A stretch of DNA of 33,418 bases, from positions 1 to 33,418 of the forward strand of contig CAYWTB010000047.1 in the NCBI GenBank assembly GCA_964461135.1. The letters are read 5' to 3'. This document shows positions 1-7,216 of the stretch, piece by piece (position 1 is the first letter of the stretch; each line of letters begins with the position of its first letter). This DNA is from RQOF01 sp964461135 (GTDB lineage: Bacteria > Calditrichota > Calditrichia > RBG-13-44-9). The notes under the pieces are model-generated. The model was not told where the DNA came from. It saw nothing but the letters and a program-made list of their open reading frames with translations, and made no database searches. The translations under genes were made by a program, and so were the position numbers.

Positions 1-76
1 AATGATTTTAATAAAATTAATTAACATTTTACGGAGTAAAAGTAGGAATCATTAATTTTATTTATTATTTCTTTCA

Positions 77-103
77 GGGGGCGACTTGCGTCGACCCTTT
101 TTT
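77..103 (+). terminator. Possible rho-independent terminator of an upstream plus-strand gene
   Basis: A short hairpin pairs bases 78-85 with 90-97 around a TTGC loop, with one G-A mismatch in the stem, and is followed directly by six T residues (98-103). This is the layout of an intrinsic terminator read on the plus strand. The gene it would end lies outside the window. The stem is short and imperfect, so the call is tentative. Confidence 0.35.
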
Positions 104-127
104 ATACCAAAACTAAAGTAAATAATG

Positions 128-156
128 TTGAATTTAATAAGAAATATTGCTAGATT
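128..156 (+). promoter_or_regulatory. Candidate sigma-70-type promoter for the phosphofructokinase gene
   Basis: A TTGAAT box (128-133) and a TAGATT box (151-156) are separated by exactly 17 bases. Each matches the -35 or -10 consensus at four of six positions. Transcription would start near 163, giving a leader of about 37 bases before the preferred ATG at 200. Housekeeping promoters of this phylum may differ from the E. coli consensus, so this is only a sequence-level candidate. Confidence 0.4.
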
Positions 157-199
157 ATGCCCGGCAAAAAATTGAGTAAAAATGGAGGAAAAGTATAAG

Positions 200-1582
200 A
201 TGACTGTGGGCCCAAAGGATATGGCCATCCTCGTGGGAGGAGGACCAGCACCGGGAATTAATAGTGTAATCAGCGCTGCTACCATCCGTGGAATCATCGA
301 GGGAGTAGATGTTCTGGGAATAAGAGATGGTTTCAAGTGGATCATGCGTGGTGACATATCCCATGTAAAACAACTCAATATAGATAATGTAAGTCGTATA
401 CATTTTCGGGGAGGATCTTACATCGGCATTGCCCGAGATAATCCCACCAAAGATAAAAAATATCTGGAAAATGTAGTTACTTCCCTGTTGCGTTTAAATG
501 TAGATAAATTAATTACCATTGGAGGCGATGATACCGCCTTCAGCGCCATGAAGGTGGAAGAACTGGCCGCCGACCGGATCAAAGTTGTTCACGTCCCCAA
601 GACCATTGACAACGATCTCGACCTGCCCCATGGCATCTGTACCTTTGGATTCCAGACAGCCAGACATGTAGGTGTGAATATCGTCAAAAATCTGATGGTG
701 GACGCCCAGACCACTTCCCGCTGGTACTTCGTGGTATCCATGGGTCGTAAGGCAGGACACCTGGCATTGGGAATCGGAAAAGCCGCCGGTGCAACTTTAA
801 CCATCATCCCGGAAGAATTTCCCGAACACACCATCAAACTGAAAAAACTGGTTGATATCCTGGTAGGTGCTATCCTCAAGCGACTCAGCTCGGAACGTCC
901 GGATGGTGTGGCTATTCTGGCTGAAGGTCTGGTGGAACGGCTGGATCCTAAAGATCTGGAAGTTGTGTTAAATGTGGAGAGAGATGCGCATGATAATATC
1001 CGGCTGGCTGAGGTCAATTTCGGAGAAATTTTAAAATTTCACGTACAGGACGAACTGAAGAAGTTCGGAATCAAAACCACCATTGTGGCGAAAAATATCG
1101 GTTACGAATTGCGCTGTTCCGACCCAATACCCTTCGATATGGAATATACCCGTGACCTGGGATATTGCGCCACTCAGTTCCTGCTGGATGGTGGCAATGG
1201 TGCCATGATCTCCATCCAGGAAGGTCTGTTTGTGCCCATGTATTTTGATGAAATTATTGATCCCGAAACAAACCGTACCAAAGTGCGCATGGTGGACATT
1301 AATTCCGAATATTATCAGGTATCCAGGCGGTATATGCTGCGACTGACCAAGGAAGATTTTGATGATCCCCATGAACTGGCTAAATATGCCGCTACCGCCG
1401 GAATCAGTCTGGAAGCTTTCCGTAAGCGGTTTTTCTATATTGCCGAATCGGATGTCTGGCAAATGCCAGATTTGAATCCCGCTAAATTTCTACATAATAA
1501 GAAAAACAATAACAAACCGGATTCTTCCAAAGTAAATAGGGAAGCAGTAACCGAAGCGCCGAAAAAAAATAACAGTAAGTGA
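200..1582 (+). CDS. pfp: 6-phosphofructokinase, probably pyrophosphate-dependent
   Basis: This is a glycolytic phosphofructokinase acting on fructose 6-phosphate in the cytoplasm. Numbered from the ATG at 200, it shows the phosphate-binding GGGPAPGIN loop (13-21), GGDDT (108-112), PKTIDND (133-139) and MGRKAGH (181-187). ATP-dependent enzymes usually have GGDG and PGTIDND. The extra Asp and the Lys before TIDND are the classic marks of PPi-dependent enzymes, which can run reversibly. About 460 residues is long for the family, and the last 30 or so are low-complexity, rich in Asn and Lys. The frame also has an ATG at 182, but GGAGG at 184-188 lies inside that extension and sits 11 bases before the ATG at 200, so I prefer 200. 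It is the only plus-strand gene and converges on the lptB operon. The phosphoryl donor is inferred from residues only. Confidence 0.9.
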   Translation: MTVGPKDMAILVGGGPAPGINSVISAATIRGIIEGVDVLGIRDGFKWIMRGDISHVKQLNIDNVSRIHFRGGSYIGIARDNPTKDKKYLENVVTSLLRLNVDKLITIGGDDTAFSAMKVEELAADRIKVVHVPKTIDNDLDLPHGICTFGFQTARHVGVNIVKNLMVDAQTTSRWYFVVSMGRKAGHLALGIGKAAGATLTIIPEEFPEHTIKLKKLVDILVGAILKRLSSERPDGVAILAEGLVERLDPKDLEVVLNVERDAHDNIRLAEVNFGEILKFHVQDELKKFGIKTTIVAKNIGYELRCSDPIPFDMEYTRDLGYCATQFLLDGGNGAMISIQEGLFVPMYFDEIIDPETNRTKVRMVDINSEYYQVSRRYMLRLTKEDFDDPHELAKYAATAGISLEAFRKRFFYIAESDVWQMPDLNPAKFLHNKKNNNKPDSSKVNREAVTEAPKKNNSK

Positions 1583-1770
1583 TTCGGCTGATGAATAGAT
1601 GAATTTATTGGCGGATAAAAAGGTAGTACGGACTCACCGGTTTTTAAGAAAAAGAAGTTTCATGGGTTTTAATCCGTTTGGAAATTTGTATTTATTTTAA
1701 CCTGTAATGATGTTTGCGTTTGTGTGCGTGGTTATTAATTTTCCGGATTCAATAAAGAAATGAAAATAGA

Positions 1771-1795
1771 AGGCGATTACACATCACCTTTTTTT
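1771..1795. terminator. Hairpin terminator between convergent genes, possibly bidirectional
   Basis: AGGCGAT (1771-1777) and ATCACCT (1783-1789) form a seven-pair stem around a five-base loop, followed by a run of T to 1795. Read on the plus strand it has one C-A mismatch and a strong U tract and would end the phosphofructokinase transcript. Read on the minus strand the mismatch becomes a G-U pair, but the U tract is weak. Its place between two convergent genes supports a terminator role. Confidence 0.5.
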
Positions 1796-1803
1796 ATTCA
1801 GAG

Positions 1804-2562
1804 TTAACGATAGAGGCGGAATTTATCTCCCAGATAAAGCTTACGGGCCTCAGGATCATTGGCCAGTGATTCACTGTTCCCTTCTTTCAATATTCTCCCT
1901 TCAAACAGCAAATAGGCATGATCGGTAATTGAGAGGGTCTCATGTACATTGTGATCCGTGATCAAAACCCCGATATTTTTCTCTTTCAGATTCTGAACAA
2001 TGTTCTGAATGTCCTGAACAGCTATGGGGTCAACACCTGCAAACGGTTCATCCAGTAAAATAAATTTCGGATTGGTAACCAGCGTTCGCGCAATTTCCGT
2101 CCTACGGCGCTCACCCCCGGAGAGATTAAAACCCTTGTTCCCGGCAAGATGAGAAATTCCTAATTCTTCCATCAATTCCTGAGCCCGTTTTTTGCGATCG
2201 GCATGAGATATTTTCAAAACTTCCATAATGGCCTGCAGGTTTTCCTCGACAGTGAGTTTTCTGAAGATAGACGGTTCCTGCGGCAGATAGGAAATCCCGC
2301 GGCGGGATCTTTTATACATGGGAAGACGAGTGATATCATCATTGTCCAGGAATATTTTCCCTGAATTTGGCCGAATCAGGCCGGTAATCATATAAAACGA
2401 GGTGGTTTTACCGGCACCATTTGGTCCCAGTAATCCCACAATTTCTCCCTGTTTTACCTCTACACTAACCTGATCCACCACTCGCCTTTTACCATAAATT
2501 TTAACCAGGTCGACAGTATATAAGCGGGAATGGCTGTTTATTTCGCTGGATTCCGCCACCAT
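1804..2562 (-). CDS. lptB: LPS export ABC transporter ATP-binding protein LptB
   Basis: LptB is the cytoplasmic ATPase of the LptB2FGC complex that extracts LPS from the inner membrane and pushes it along the periplasmic Lpt bridge. The 252 residues contain Walker A GPNGAGKTT (46-54), a Q-loop at Gln95, the signature LSGGERRR (147-154) typical of LptB, Walker B FILLDEP (167-173) and the H-loop His204. E. coli LptB is about 241 residues; the extra length is an N-terminal extension. Its ATG overlaps the stop codon of the upstream OstA-like gene by one base (TAATG), which implies translational coupling. It is the last gene of the minus-strand LPS operon. In many Gram-negatives rpoN follows lptB; here a convergent phosphofructokinase does. 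No lptF or lptG lies in the window. Confidence 0.96.
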   Translation of the reverse strand: MVAESSEINSHSRLYTVDLVKIYGKRRVVDQVSVEVKQGEIVGLLGPNGAGKTTSFYMITGLIRPNSGKIFLDNDDITRLPMYKRSRRGISYLPQEPSIFRKLTVEENLQAIMEVLKISHADRKKRAQELMEELGISHLAGNKGFNLSGGERRRTEIARTLVTNPKFILLDEPFAGVDPIAVQDIQNIVQNLKEKNIGVLITDHNVHETLSITDHAYLLFEGRILKEGNSESLANDPEARKLYLGDKFRLYR

Positions 2563-3680
2563 TACTCCTGAACAATTTTACCCTTATAATCCGGTGGATA
2601 GTAAACTCCCTGCGAACCTCCGATAACAGCGATACTATCCAATTCATCATTCTTTAGAAACGCTTTTATGGTATCCGCCGAGGCAACATTAATTCCCTGC
2701 TCTTCCTGCTCTTCGCGCAGATAATAGAAACTTCTGGCATTGGATATCGCCTGAATCTCGCTCAACTTCCGGTCTGTAATATACATGATTAATTCCCTGC
2801 CTTCTAAGCGATTTTCTTTTTGAGTGGTGGAATCAAGCAGGGAGATTGCCAGGGCTTGTTGTTCCACTTTAATACGGCGCAGTTCCCGCTTGTGCAGGAT
2901 CAGCTGCATGGTGAGTCCGGATATCCGGTTGTTTTCCTGAATTGCCACCGGCTGGCTCATAAGATAGATTATATCTTCATCAATTTGATACAGGGCTGAA
3001 TCACAGGTAGCATGAAGATTACCCTGGTAGATGTTTACCGAATCCCTGGCGATTGCTCTGCGATTCTCTCCGAAGTAATATTCCATCTTACGACTGTAGA
3101 TATGAATCGTATCGGTTGAGGTGCTGTCTATCCTCCACAGGTGGGCATTACCCTGCACATAACTGTATTTATCATCAGGAAGGTATTCACCCCGCCTGGC
3201 GGTAATGAATACCATATTGTCATTATCATGCAGGAACAGTTTTCCCCTGGCCCGAATCTGATCATTGGAATAATTATATTCCAGGTAATCCGATCTCATC
3301 TCCTGAGCCGGCCGGAAAACCTTCACATTTCCTTCTGCAATGGCCACTTTGGTTTTTTCAAAGTAACGAACCTCTTTTGCCAGCAGGGTGTCTTTTCCCC
3401 GGTATAAATGAACGTTACCAAGCAGATCAATCACACTGGTCTGTTCATTGTAGACTGCCCTGTCACAAAACAGTTCCAGAGAATCCTGCCGGGCATGCAC
3501 ATCGCCCTGCAGGATTTTCAACGGGATTCCGTTTTCAAGAAATCCGCGGGAAATATCGGCATGGAGTAATTCCAGACGGGATGCTCCCTGATTAGCCGCA
3601 ATCGCGAAGATAGATATAAAAAGAGCTGTGATTAAAATCAACACATAAAAACGCGGAAAATAATTTGAGGCGGAAGTCAT
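2562..3680 (-). CDS. OstA/LptA-like periplasmic LPS transport protein
   Basis: This protein carries repeated OstA-type beta-jellyroll segments of the kind found in LptA and the N-terminal part of LptD, which form the periplasmic bridge for LPS. Alternating phrases such as ILQGDVHARQDSLELFCD, DLLGNVHLYRG and VAIAEGNVKVF over about residues 55-260 show the pattern. An N-terminal hydrophobic segment (about 12-28) ending in an AIA-A-like site is probably a signal peptide. At 372 residues it is about twice E. coli LptA, so it may supply a longer bridge or several jellyroll modules. It lies 14 bases after lptC and overlaps lptB by one base, the usual lptC-lptA-lptB order. I give no symbol because the family also includes LptD-type N-domains and uncharacterised OstA-like proteins. 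Confidence 0.82.
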   Translation of the reverse strand: MTSASNYFPRFYVLILITALFISIFAIAANQGASRLELLHADISRGFLENGIPLKILQGDVHARQDSLELFCDRAVYNEQTSVIDLLGNVHLYRGKDTLLAKEVRYFEKTKVAIAEGNVKVFRPAQEMRSDYLEYNYSNDQIRARGKLFLHDNDNMVFITARRGEYLPDDKYSYVQGNAHLWRIDSTSTDTIHIYSRKMEYYFGENRRAIARDSVNIYQGNLHATCDSALYQIDEDIIYLMSQPVAIQENNRISGLTMQLILHKRELRRIKVEQQALAISLLDSTTQKENRLEGRELIMYITDRKLSEIQAISNARSFYYLREEQEEQGINVASADTIKAFLKNDELDSIAVIGGSQGVYYPPDYKGKIVQE

Positions 3681-3694
3681 GGAAAGGACAAGTA

Positions 3695-4258
3695 TTATTT
3701 TTCTAATGGAATCTTCCTTTGAGAATACCCTCTGGCATTGGTAATTTCATAATTTTGCAGATCCGGATCGGATATAAATGAATCGCCAATCAGAGTATCT
3801 TCCGGGGTGGTAAATTTAACTGCCACATCACTTATAATTTTCTGCCGCTCATCGTCCCAGCGTAACTCATGAGTCTGGAGTACGATGCCGCTGTCTGAAA
3901 CCACCACTACGTGACCATATGCAAACAGATTATTGGTTTTGTTGTAAACCACACCACTGTCTGCTGTAAGGACTGAATTATGAATTCCATCACGGTCATA
4001 AAAGTCGGCATGGATACTGTCTGTTAAGATTGTCTGGCCTTTATCATTAAAATAGGCAATATATCCCGCCCATATTTCCGCAAATTTTTTGGCGTCACGG
4101 GTCATGATAATGGTAGACTGCCAGCTTTCCTGATCCGGTATGGATTTTTTATCCAGGGAAACGGTTGACTGGTTTTCTTCCACATTGCCACACCCCTGCA
4201 TTAATAGAAAGATCAGGATAATCAGAGAAAAATATTTTAAGCTGGTTATAATTTTCAT
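3695..4258 (-). CDS. lptC: LptC-like LPS export lipoprotein
   Basis: A 187-residue protein, close to E. coli LptC (191). LptC normally sits in the inner membrane with LptB2FG and hands LPS to LptA. Here the N-terminus is a hydrophobic signal ending in LMQGC with Cys23, so the protein looks lipid-anchored rather than held by a transmembrane helix; the Met at -3 and Gln at -2 are not ideal for a lipobox. Later segments (ADFYDRDGIHNSVLTADSG, NLFAYGHVVVVSDSG, LIGDSFISDPDLQNYEI) follow the OstA/LptC beta pattern. It precedes the OstA-like gene by 14 bases and follows kdsD by 62 bases. The family is assigned from pattern and gene order and is fairly secure. Confidence 0.8.
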   Translation of the reverse strand: MKIITSLKYFSLIILIFLLMQGCGNVEENQSTVSLDKKSIPDQESWQSTIIMTRDAKKFAEIWAGYIAYFNDKGQTILTDSIHADFYDRDGIHNSVLTADSGVVYNKTNNLFAYGHVVVVSDSGIVLQTHELRWDDERQKIISDVAVKFTTPEDTLIGDSFISDPDLQNYEITNARGYSQRKIPLEK

Positions 4259-4320
4259 CTTGCCATTCTTTTAATCTTCTCTATACTATATCGGCAATTC
4301 AGAAACAAGTTTCACACAAT

Positions 4321-5316
4321 TTAAAAAATTCCTGCACGCATAATATCATGAAGGTGAATAATACCACACAATTTTTTATTTTCATCAATCACGGGCATTG
4401 CAATTATACGATATTCCTCCATCTTTTTATAGGCAGTGTATGCCAGGGTATTAACAGAAATAATTTTAGGATTACGGGTCATTACATCCAACACGGGAAT
4501 ATCAAAAAATTGTTCGGTGCGTTCCACCAGGCGGTTTAAATCGCCGGTTGTGATCACTCCCTTAATCTTCATTTCCTGGTCCACTACCGCACAAATGCCC
4601 CTCTTGGCTGCCATTTCCAGGACCGCTTCCTTCATTTTTGCTGCCAGTGACACAAAGGGGATATCGGTACCTTTTTCCATGATATCATCGACACGAAGCA
4701 GCAAACGTTTTCCCAGACTGCCCGCCGGGTGAAGAAAGGCAAAATCTTCCCGCGTGAATCCGCGCCTTTCCAGCAGGGCAATCGCCAGGGCATCTCCCAG
4801 TACCGTCATGGCCGTGGTACTGGAGGTAGGGGATAAATCATGCGGGCAGGCTTCCTCTTTAACACCAATATTCAACACGACTTTACTGTGTTTTGCCAGA
4901 ACAGAGTCCGGATTAGAGGTTATCGAAATTATGGGAACATTTAATTTTTTGAAAACCGGCAGCAGGTAATTCAATTCTTCGGTGTTACCACTTTTAGAAA
5001 GGCAGATAATCACATCATCCTTATGAACAATTCCCAAATCGCCGTGTATCCCCTCCGAGGCATGCAGAAAATAGGAGGCGGTACCGGTGGAGGCCATGGT
5101 AGCAGCCACTTTTCGGCCGATGGCACCCGACTTGCCAAGACCGGTAATAATCACCCGGCCCGAACGGGATAAAATTAAATCCACTGCAACCTGAAAATTT
5201 CCGTCAATTGTGGACCTGAGTATTTTGATGGCGTCAATCTCCTGATCAATAACCCGGTAGGCAATTTGAAGCGCATCTTTTGTGTCCGATGATTGAATCA
5301 TTAGTTTACCATTCAT
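4321..5316 (-). CDS. kdsD: D-arabinose 5-phosphate isomerase KdsD (SIS plus two CBS domains)
   Basis: KdsD converts ribulose 5-phosphate to arabinose 5-phosphate, the first committed step to Kdo. The 331 residues hold an SIS sugar-isomerase domain (about 40-190) followed by a CBS pair (about 205-331). Residues matching the E. coli active site are all present with a constant offset of three: Lys62 in GLGKSG, Glu114 in SGNTEEL, Glu155 in VKEEACPHD and His196 in FLHPAG. The length matches the family (E. coli KdsD is 328). The CBS pair may bind a nucleotide or sugar effector. It sits between kdsC and lptC in the Kdo/Lpt operon, which favours the housekeeping LPS role over a capsule (KpsF) or glucitol (GutQ) paralogue. 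Confidence 0.95.
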   Translation of the reverse strand: MNGKLMIQSSDTKDALQIAYRVIDQEIDAIKILRSTIDGNFQVAVDLILSRSGRVIITGLGKSGAIGRKVAATMASTGTASYFLHASEGIHGDLGIVHKDDVIICLSKSGNTEELNYLLPVFKKLNVPIISITSNPDSVLAKHSKVVLNIGVKEEACPHDLSPTSSTTAMTVLGDALAIALLERRGFTREDFAFLHPAGSLGKRLLLRVDDIMEKGTDIPFVSLAAKMKEAVLEMAAKRGICAVVDQEMKIKGVITTGDLNRLVERTEQFFDIPVLDVMTRNPKIISVNTLAYTAYKKMEEYRIIAMPVIDENKKLCGIIHLHDIMRAGIF

Positions 5317-5367
5317 TATATTTTTAAATCACCTTTTGACATAGTAATACTTCGAAACTCCAAAATT

Positions 5368-5913
5368 CTAATGCCATAATTTCTTAATAGTTTCCTCCAG
5401 TAAACCGCGGGAATTCAAAATCAACTCCACCACTTCACGCACGGCTCCCTCACCCCCTTTGCCTCTAGTAATATAATGGGCATTTCTCTTGGTCAATTCC
5501 GATGCATTATTAACAGCTACTCCCAGACCTACTTCCCGCAGTACAGGAATATCGGGAAGATCATCACCGATAAAGCAAAATTCGGCCGCCGTGAGCTGTA
5601 AAACATCCTGAAGTTCCCGGAAGGCCGGCAGTTTATCATCTCTTCCCAGGTAGAGATGATCCATTTTTAACTCTGCAGCTCTCACTCTGATGGTGCCACT
5701 TTCGCGTGAAGAAATAATACCGGTTTTTAAACCCGCCAGCCGGGCCAGCTTAATGCCCAGACCGTCATGAGCATTGAAATGTTTTATTTCCAAACCATTA
5801 CTATCATAAACGATGTCGCCACGGGTCATAACTCCATCCACATCCATTAGAACGACATTAATTTTGCGTGCGCGGTTGAGGATATACCGGGAAATTCCCT
5901 TTTGAGCAACCAT
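5368..5913 (-). CDS. kdsC: 3-deoxy-D-manno-octulosonate 8-phosphate phosphatase KdsC
   Basis: KdsC removes phosphate from Kdo 8-phosphate to give Kdo. This 181-residue capless HAD phosphatase has the nucleophile motif DVDGVMT (Asp24 and Asp26), motif II GIISSRES (65-72), the conserved Lys94 in DKLPAF and the metal-binding GDDLPD (116-121). The length is close to E. coli KdsC (188). It lies 35 bases after kdsA and 51 before kdsD, so three consecutive steps of one pathway are adjacent. The family assignment is secure; related HAD phosphatases such as the NeuA-linked type are unlikely in this context. Confidence 0.95.
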   Translation of the reverse strand: MVAQKGISRYILNRARKINVVLMDVDGVMTRGDIVYDSNGLEIKHFNAHDGLGIKLARLAGLKTGIISSRESGTIRVRAAELKMDHLYLGRDDKLPAFRELQDVLQLTAAEFCFIGDDLPDIPVLREVGLGVAVNNASELTKRNAHYITRGKGGEGAVREVVELILNSRGLLEETIKKLWH

Positions 5914-5948
5914 CTGTTTTTTATTCCCCCTTCTCGAGTTATAAAATT

Positions 5949-6776
5949 TTAATCTGCTAATTTTTTGACGGTTTCCTGCAGGATAGCCAGCTGGCCGATT
6001 ACCGCGGGAAACTGCCGCAGGGAAAGTTGTGATGCGGCATCGCTTAACGCTTTCTCAGGCTCGGGATGAACCTCCATAAAAATACCCGAAAGCGCCCCTG
6101 TGGCCAGTGCCGCCCGAACCATCGGCAAGATGAATTCCGGTTGTCCCCCGCTGGCCTTTCCGAGTCCACCGGGCAGTTGCAGGCTGTGAGTAGCATCAAA
6201 CACTACCGGGCAACCGGTCCTGGCCATTATAACAAGTGAGCGCATATCGACCACCAGATTACGGTATCCGAAGGTTGTTCCTCTTTCAGTAAGCAAAATT
6301 TTCTGATTTCCGGTGCTGGCTACTTTTTTTACGGCTTCGGTCATATCTTCCGGAGCCAGAAACTGACCTTTTTTAATGTTAACAGCTTTTTGAGTCCGGC
6401 CGGCGCTGACCAGCAGATCGGTCTGACGGCATAAGAAAGCGGGAATCTGTATAATATCGGCCACCTGGGCAACCACCGGAATTTCCAGTTCATTATGAAC
6501 ATCAGTGAGGATGGGCAGCTCTAAGTCGGTTTTAACTTTTTCCAGAATCCGTAAGGCTTCCTGAAAATCAAGACCGGTAAAACCATCTACAGAAGTCCGG
6601 TTTGCTTTACGGTAGGAAGATTTAAAAACCAATTGCAGTCCGCATGTCCCAGTCTCCCGTTTTAACGTTTCAGCCGTGCGCAGGATCATCTTTTCGCTTT
6701 CCACCACACAGGGACCTGCAATAATAGTCAATGGCTGGCCTTTTCCGATTTTAACCGATTCTACAGTTATCATCAT
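5949..6776 (-). CDS. kdsA: 3-deoxy-8-phosphooctulonate synthase KdsA
   Basis: KdsA condenses phosphoenolpyruvate with arabinose 5-phosphate to make Kdo 8-phosphate in the cytoplasm. The 275-residue TIM barrel shows the family motifs IIAGPCVVES near the start, FKSSYRKANRTS, PILTDVHN, IPAFLCRQTDLL, RGTTFGYRNLVVDMRSL, VVFDATHSLQLPGG and MEVHPEPEKALSD. Length is normal (E. coli 284). Two ATG codons are adjacent at the start (6776 and 6773), and neither has a clear Shine-Dalgarno, so I keep the first. The gene lies between the zinc-ribbon gene and kdsC. Whether it is the metal-dependent or metal-independent type was not decided. Confidence 0.96.
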   Translation of the reverse strand: MMITVESVKIGKGQPLTIIAGPCVVESEKMILRTAETLKRETGTCGLQLVFKSSYRKANRTSVDGFTGLDFQEALRILEKVKTDLELPILTDVHNELEIPVVAQVADIIQIPAFLCRQTDLLVSAGRTQKAVNIKKGQFLAPEDMTEAVKKVASTGNQKILLTERGTTFGYRNLVVDMRSLVIMARTGCPVVFDATHSLQLPGGLGKASGGQPEFILPMVRAALATGALSGIFMEVHPEPEKALSDAASQLSLRQFPAVIGQLAILQETVKKLAD

Positions 6777-6841
6777 AAGACATTTCTCTAAATGTTATTC
6801 CCAATACCTAACGGTTTTGTAAATGCCAATATAAGATCCGT

Positions 6842-7216
6842 TTATTCTTTCCCATGTTCCAGGATATTTTCCCGCACTTTTTCCTGGGCGAGTCGCCGCT
6901 TCTTGAATTCCTCAAACCACTGTTGTTTTTTTTCATCTGACCACTCCCGCGGGAGCAGAAATTTCAAATCATCACCAGTAGGCGGTAAAAAATCATTGCG
7001 AAAAGTATTCCAGGATAGAAAATTATTACACAGAACACAGTAATATTTCTTTCTGCCTTTCCGTGTCTCCAGAACCGTTCCGCCCGCCCAGCAGTCGTCA
7101 CACATATGGTCACTGAAATAATACGTTTCATCCCCCGGTAAAACAAAACTATCTGTTGCCGGATCAATTGCAACAAAATCGATATCAGAAAAATCTTTTA
7201 CTTTGTGGGTCGTCAT
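6842..7216 (-). CDS. Small zinc-ribbon-like protein of unknown function, coupled to pyrG
   Basis: I do not recognise this 124-residue protein. It has two CxxC pairs, Cys39/Cys42 (CDDC) and Cys60/Cys63 (CVLC), about 20 residues apart, as in a treble-clef or zinc-ribbon fold. After that come a hydrophobic/aromatic stretch and a charged, probably helical tail (about 91-124). The frame stays open into pyrG up to 7339, but I choose the ATG at 7216: AAAGGA lies just upstream, and the ATG overlaps the pyrG stop in an ATGA arrangement, which is typical of translational coupling. It sits between pyrG and kdsA in the Kdo operon, so a link to CTP or Kdo metabolism is possible but unproven. There is no signal peptide, so it is probably cytoplasmic. 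Confidence 0.75.
   Translation of the reverse strand: MTTHKVKDFSDIDFVAIDPATDSFVLPGDETYYFSDHMCDDCWAGGTVLETRKGRKKYYCVLCNNFLSWNTFRNDFLPPTGDDLKFLLPREWSDEKKQQWFEEFKKRRLAQEKVRENILEHGKE

Noticed and set aside
182..199. Upstream ATG for the phosphofructokinase
   Set aside because: It has no ribosome site of its own, and the GGAGG for the next ATG lies within the extension.
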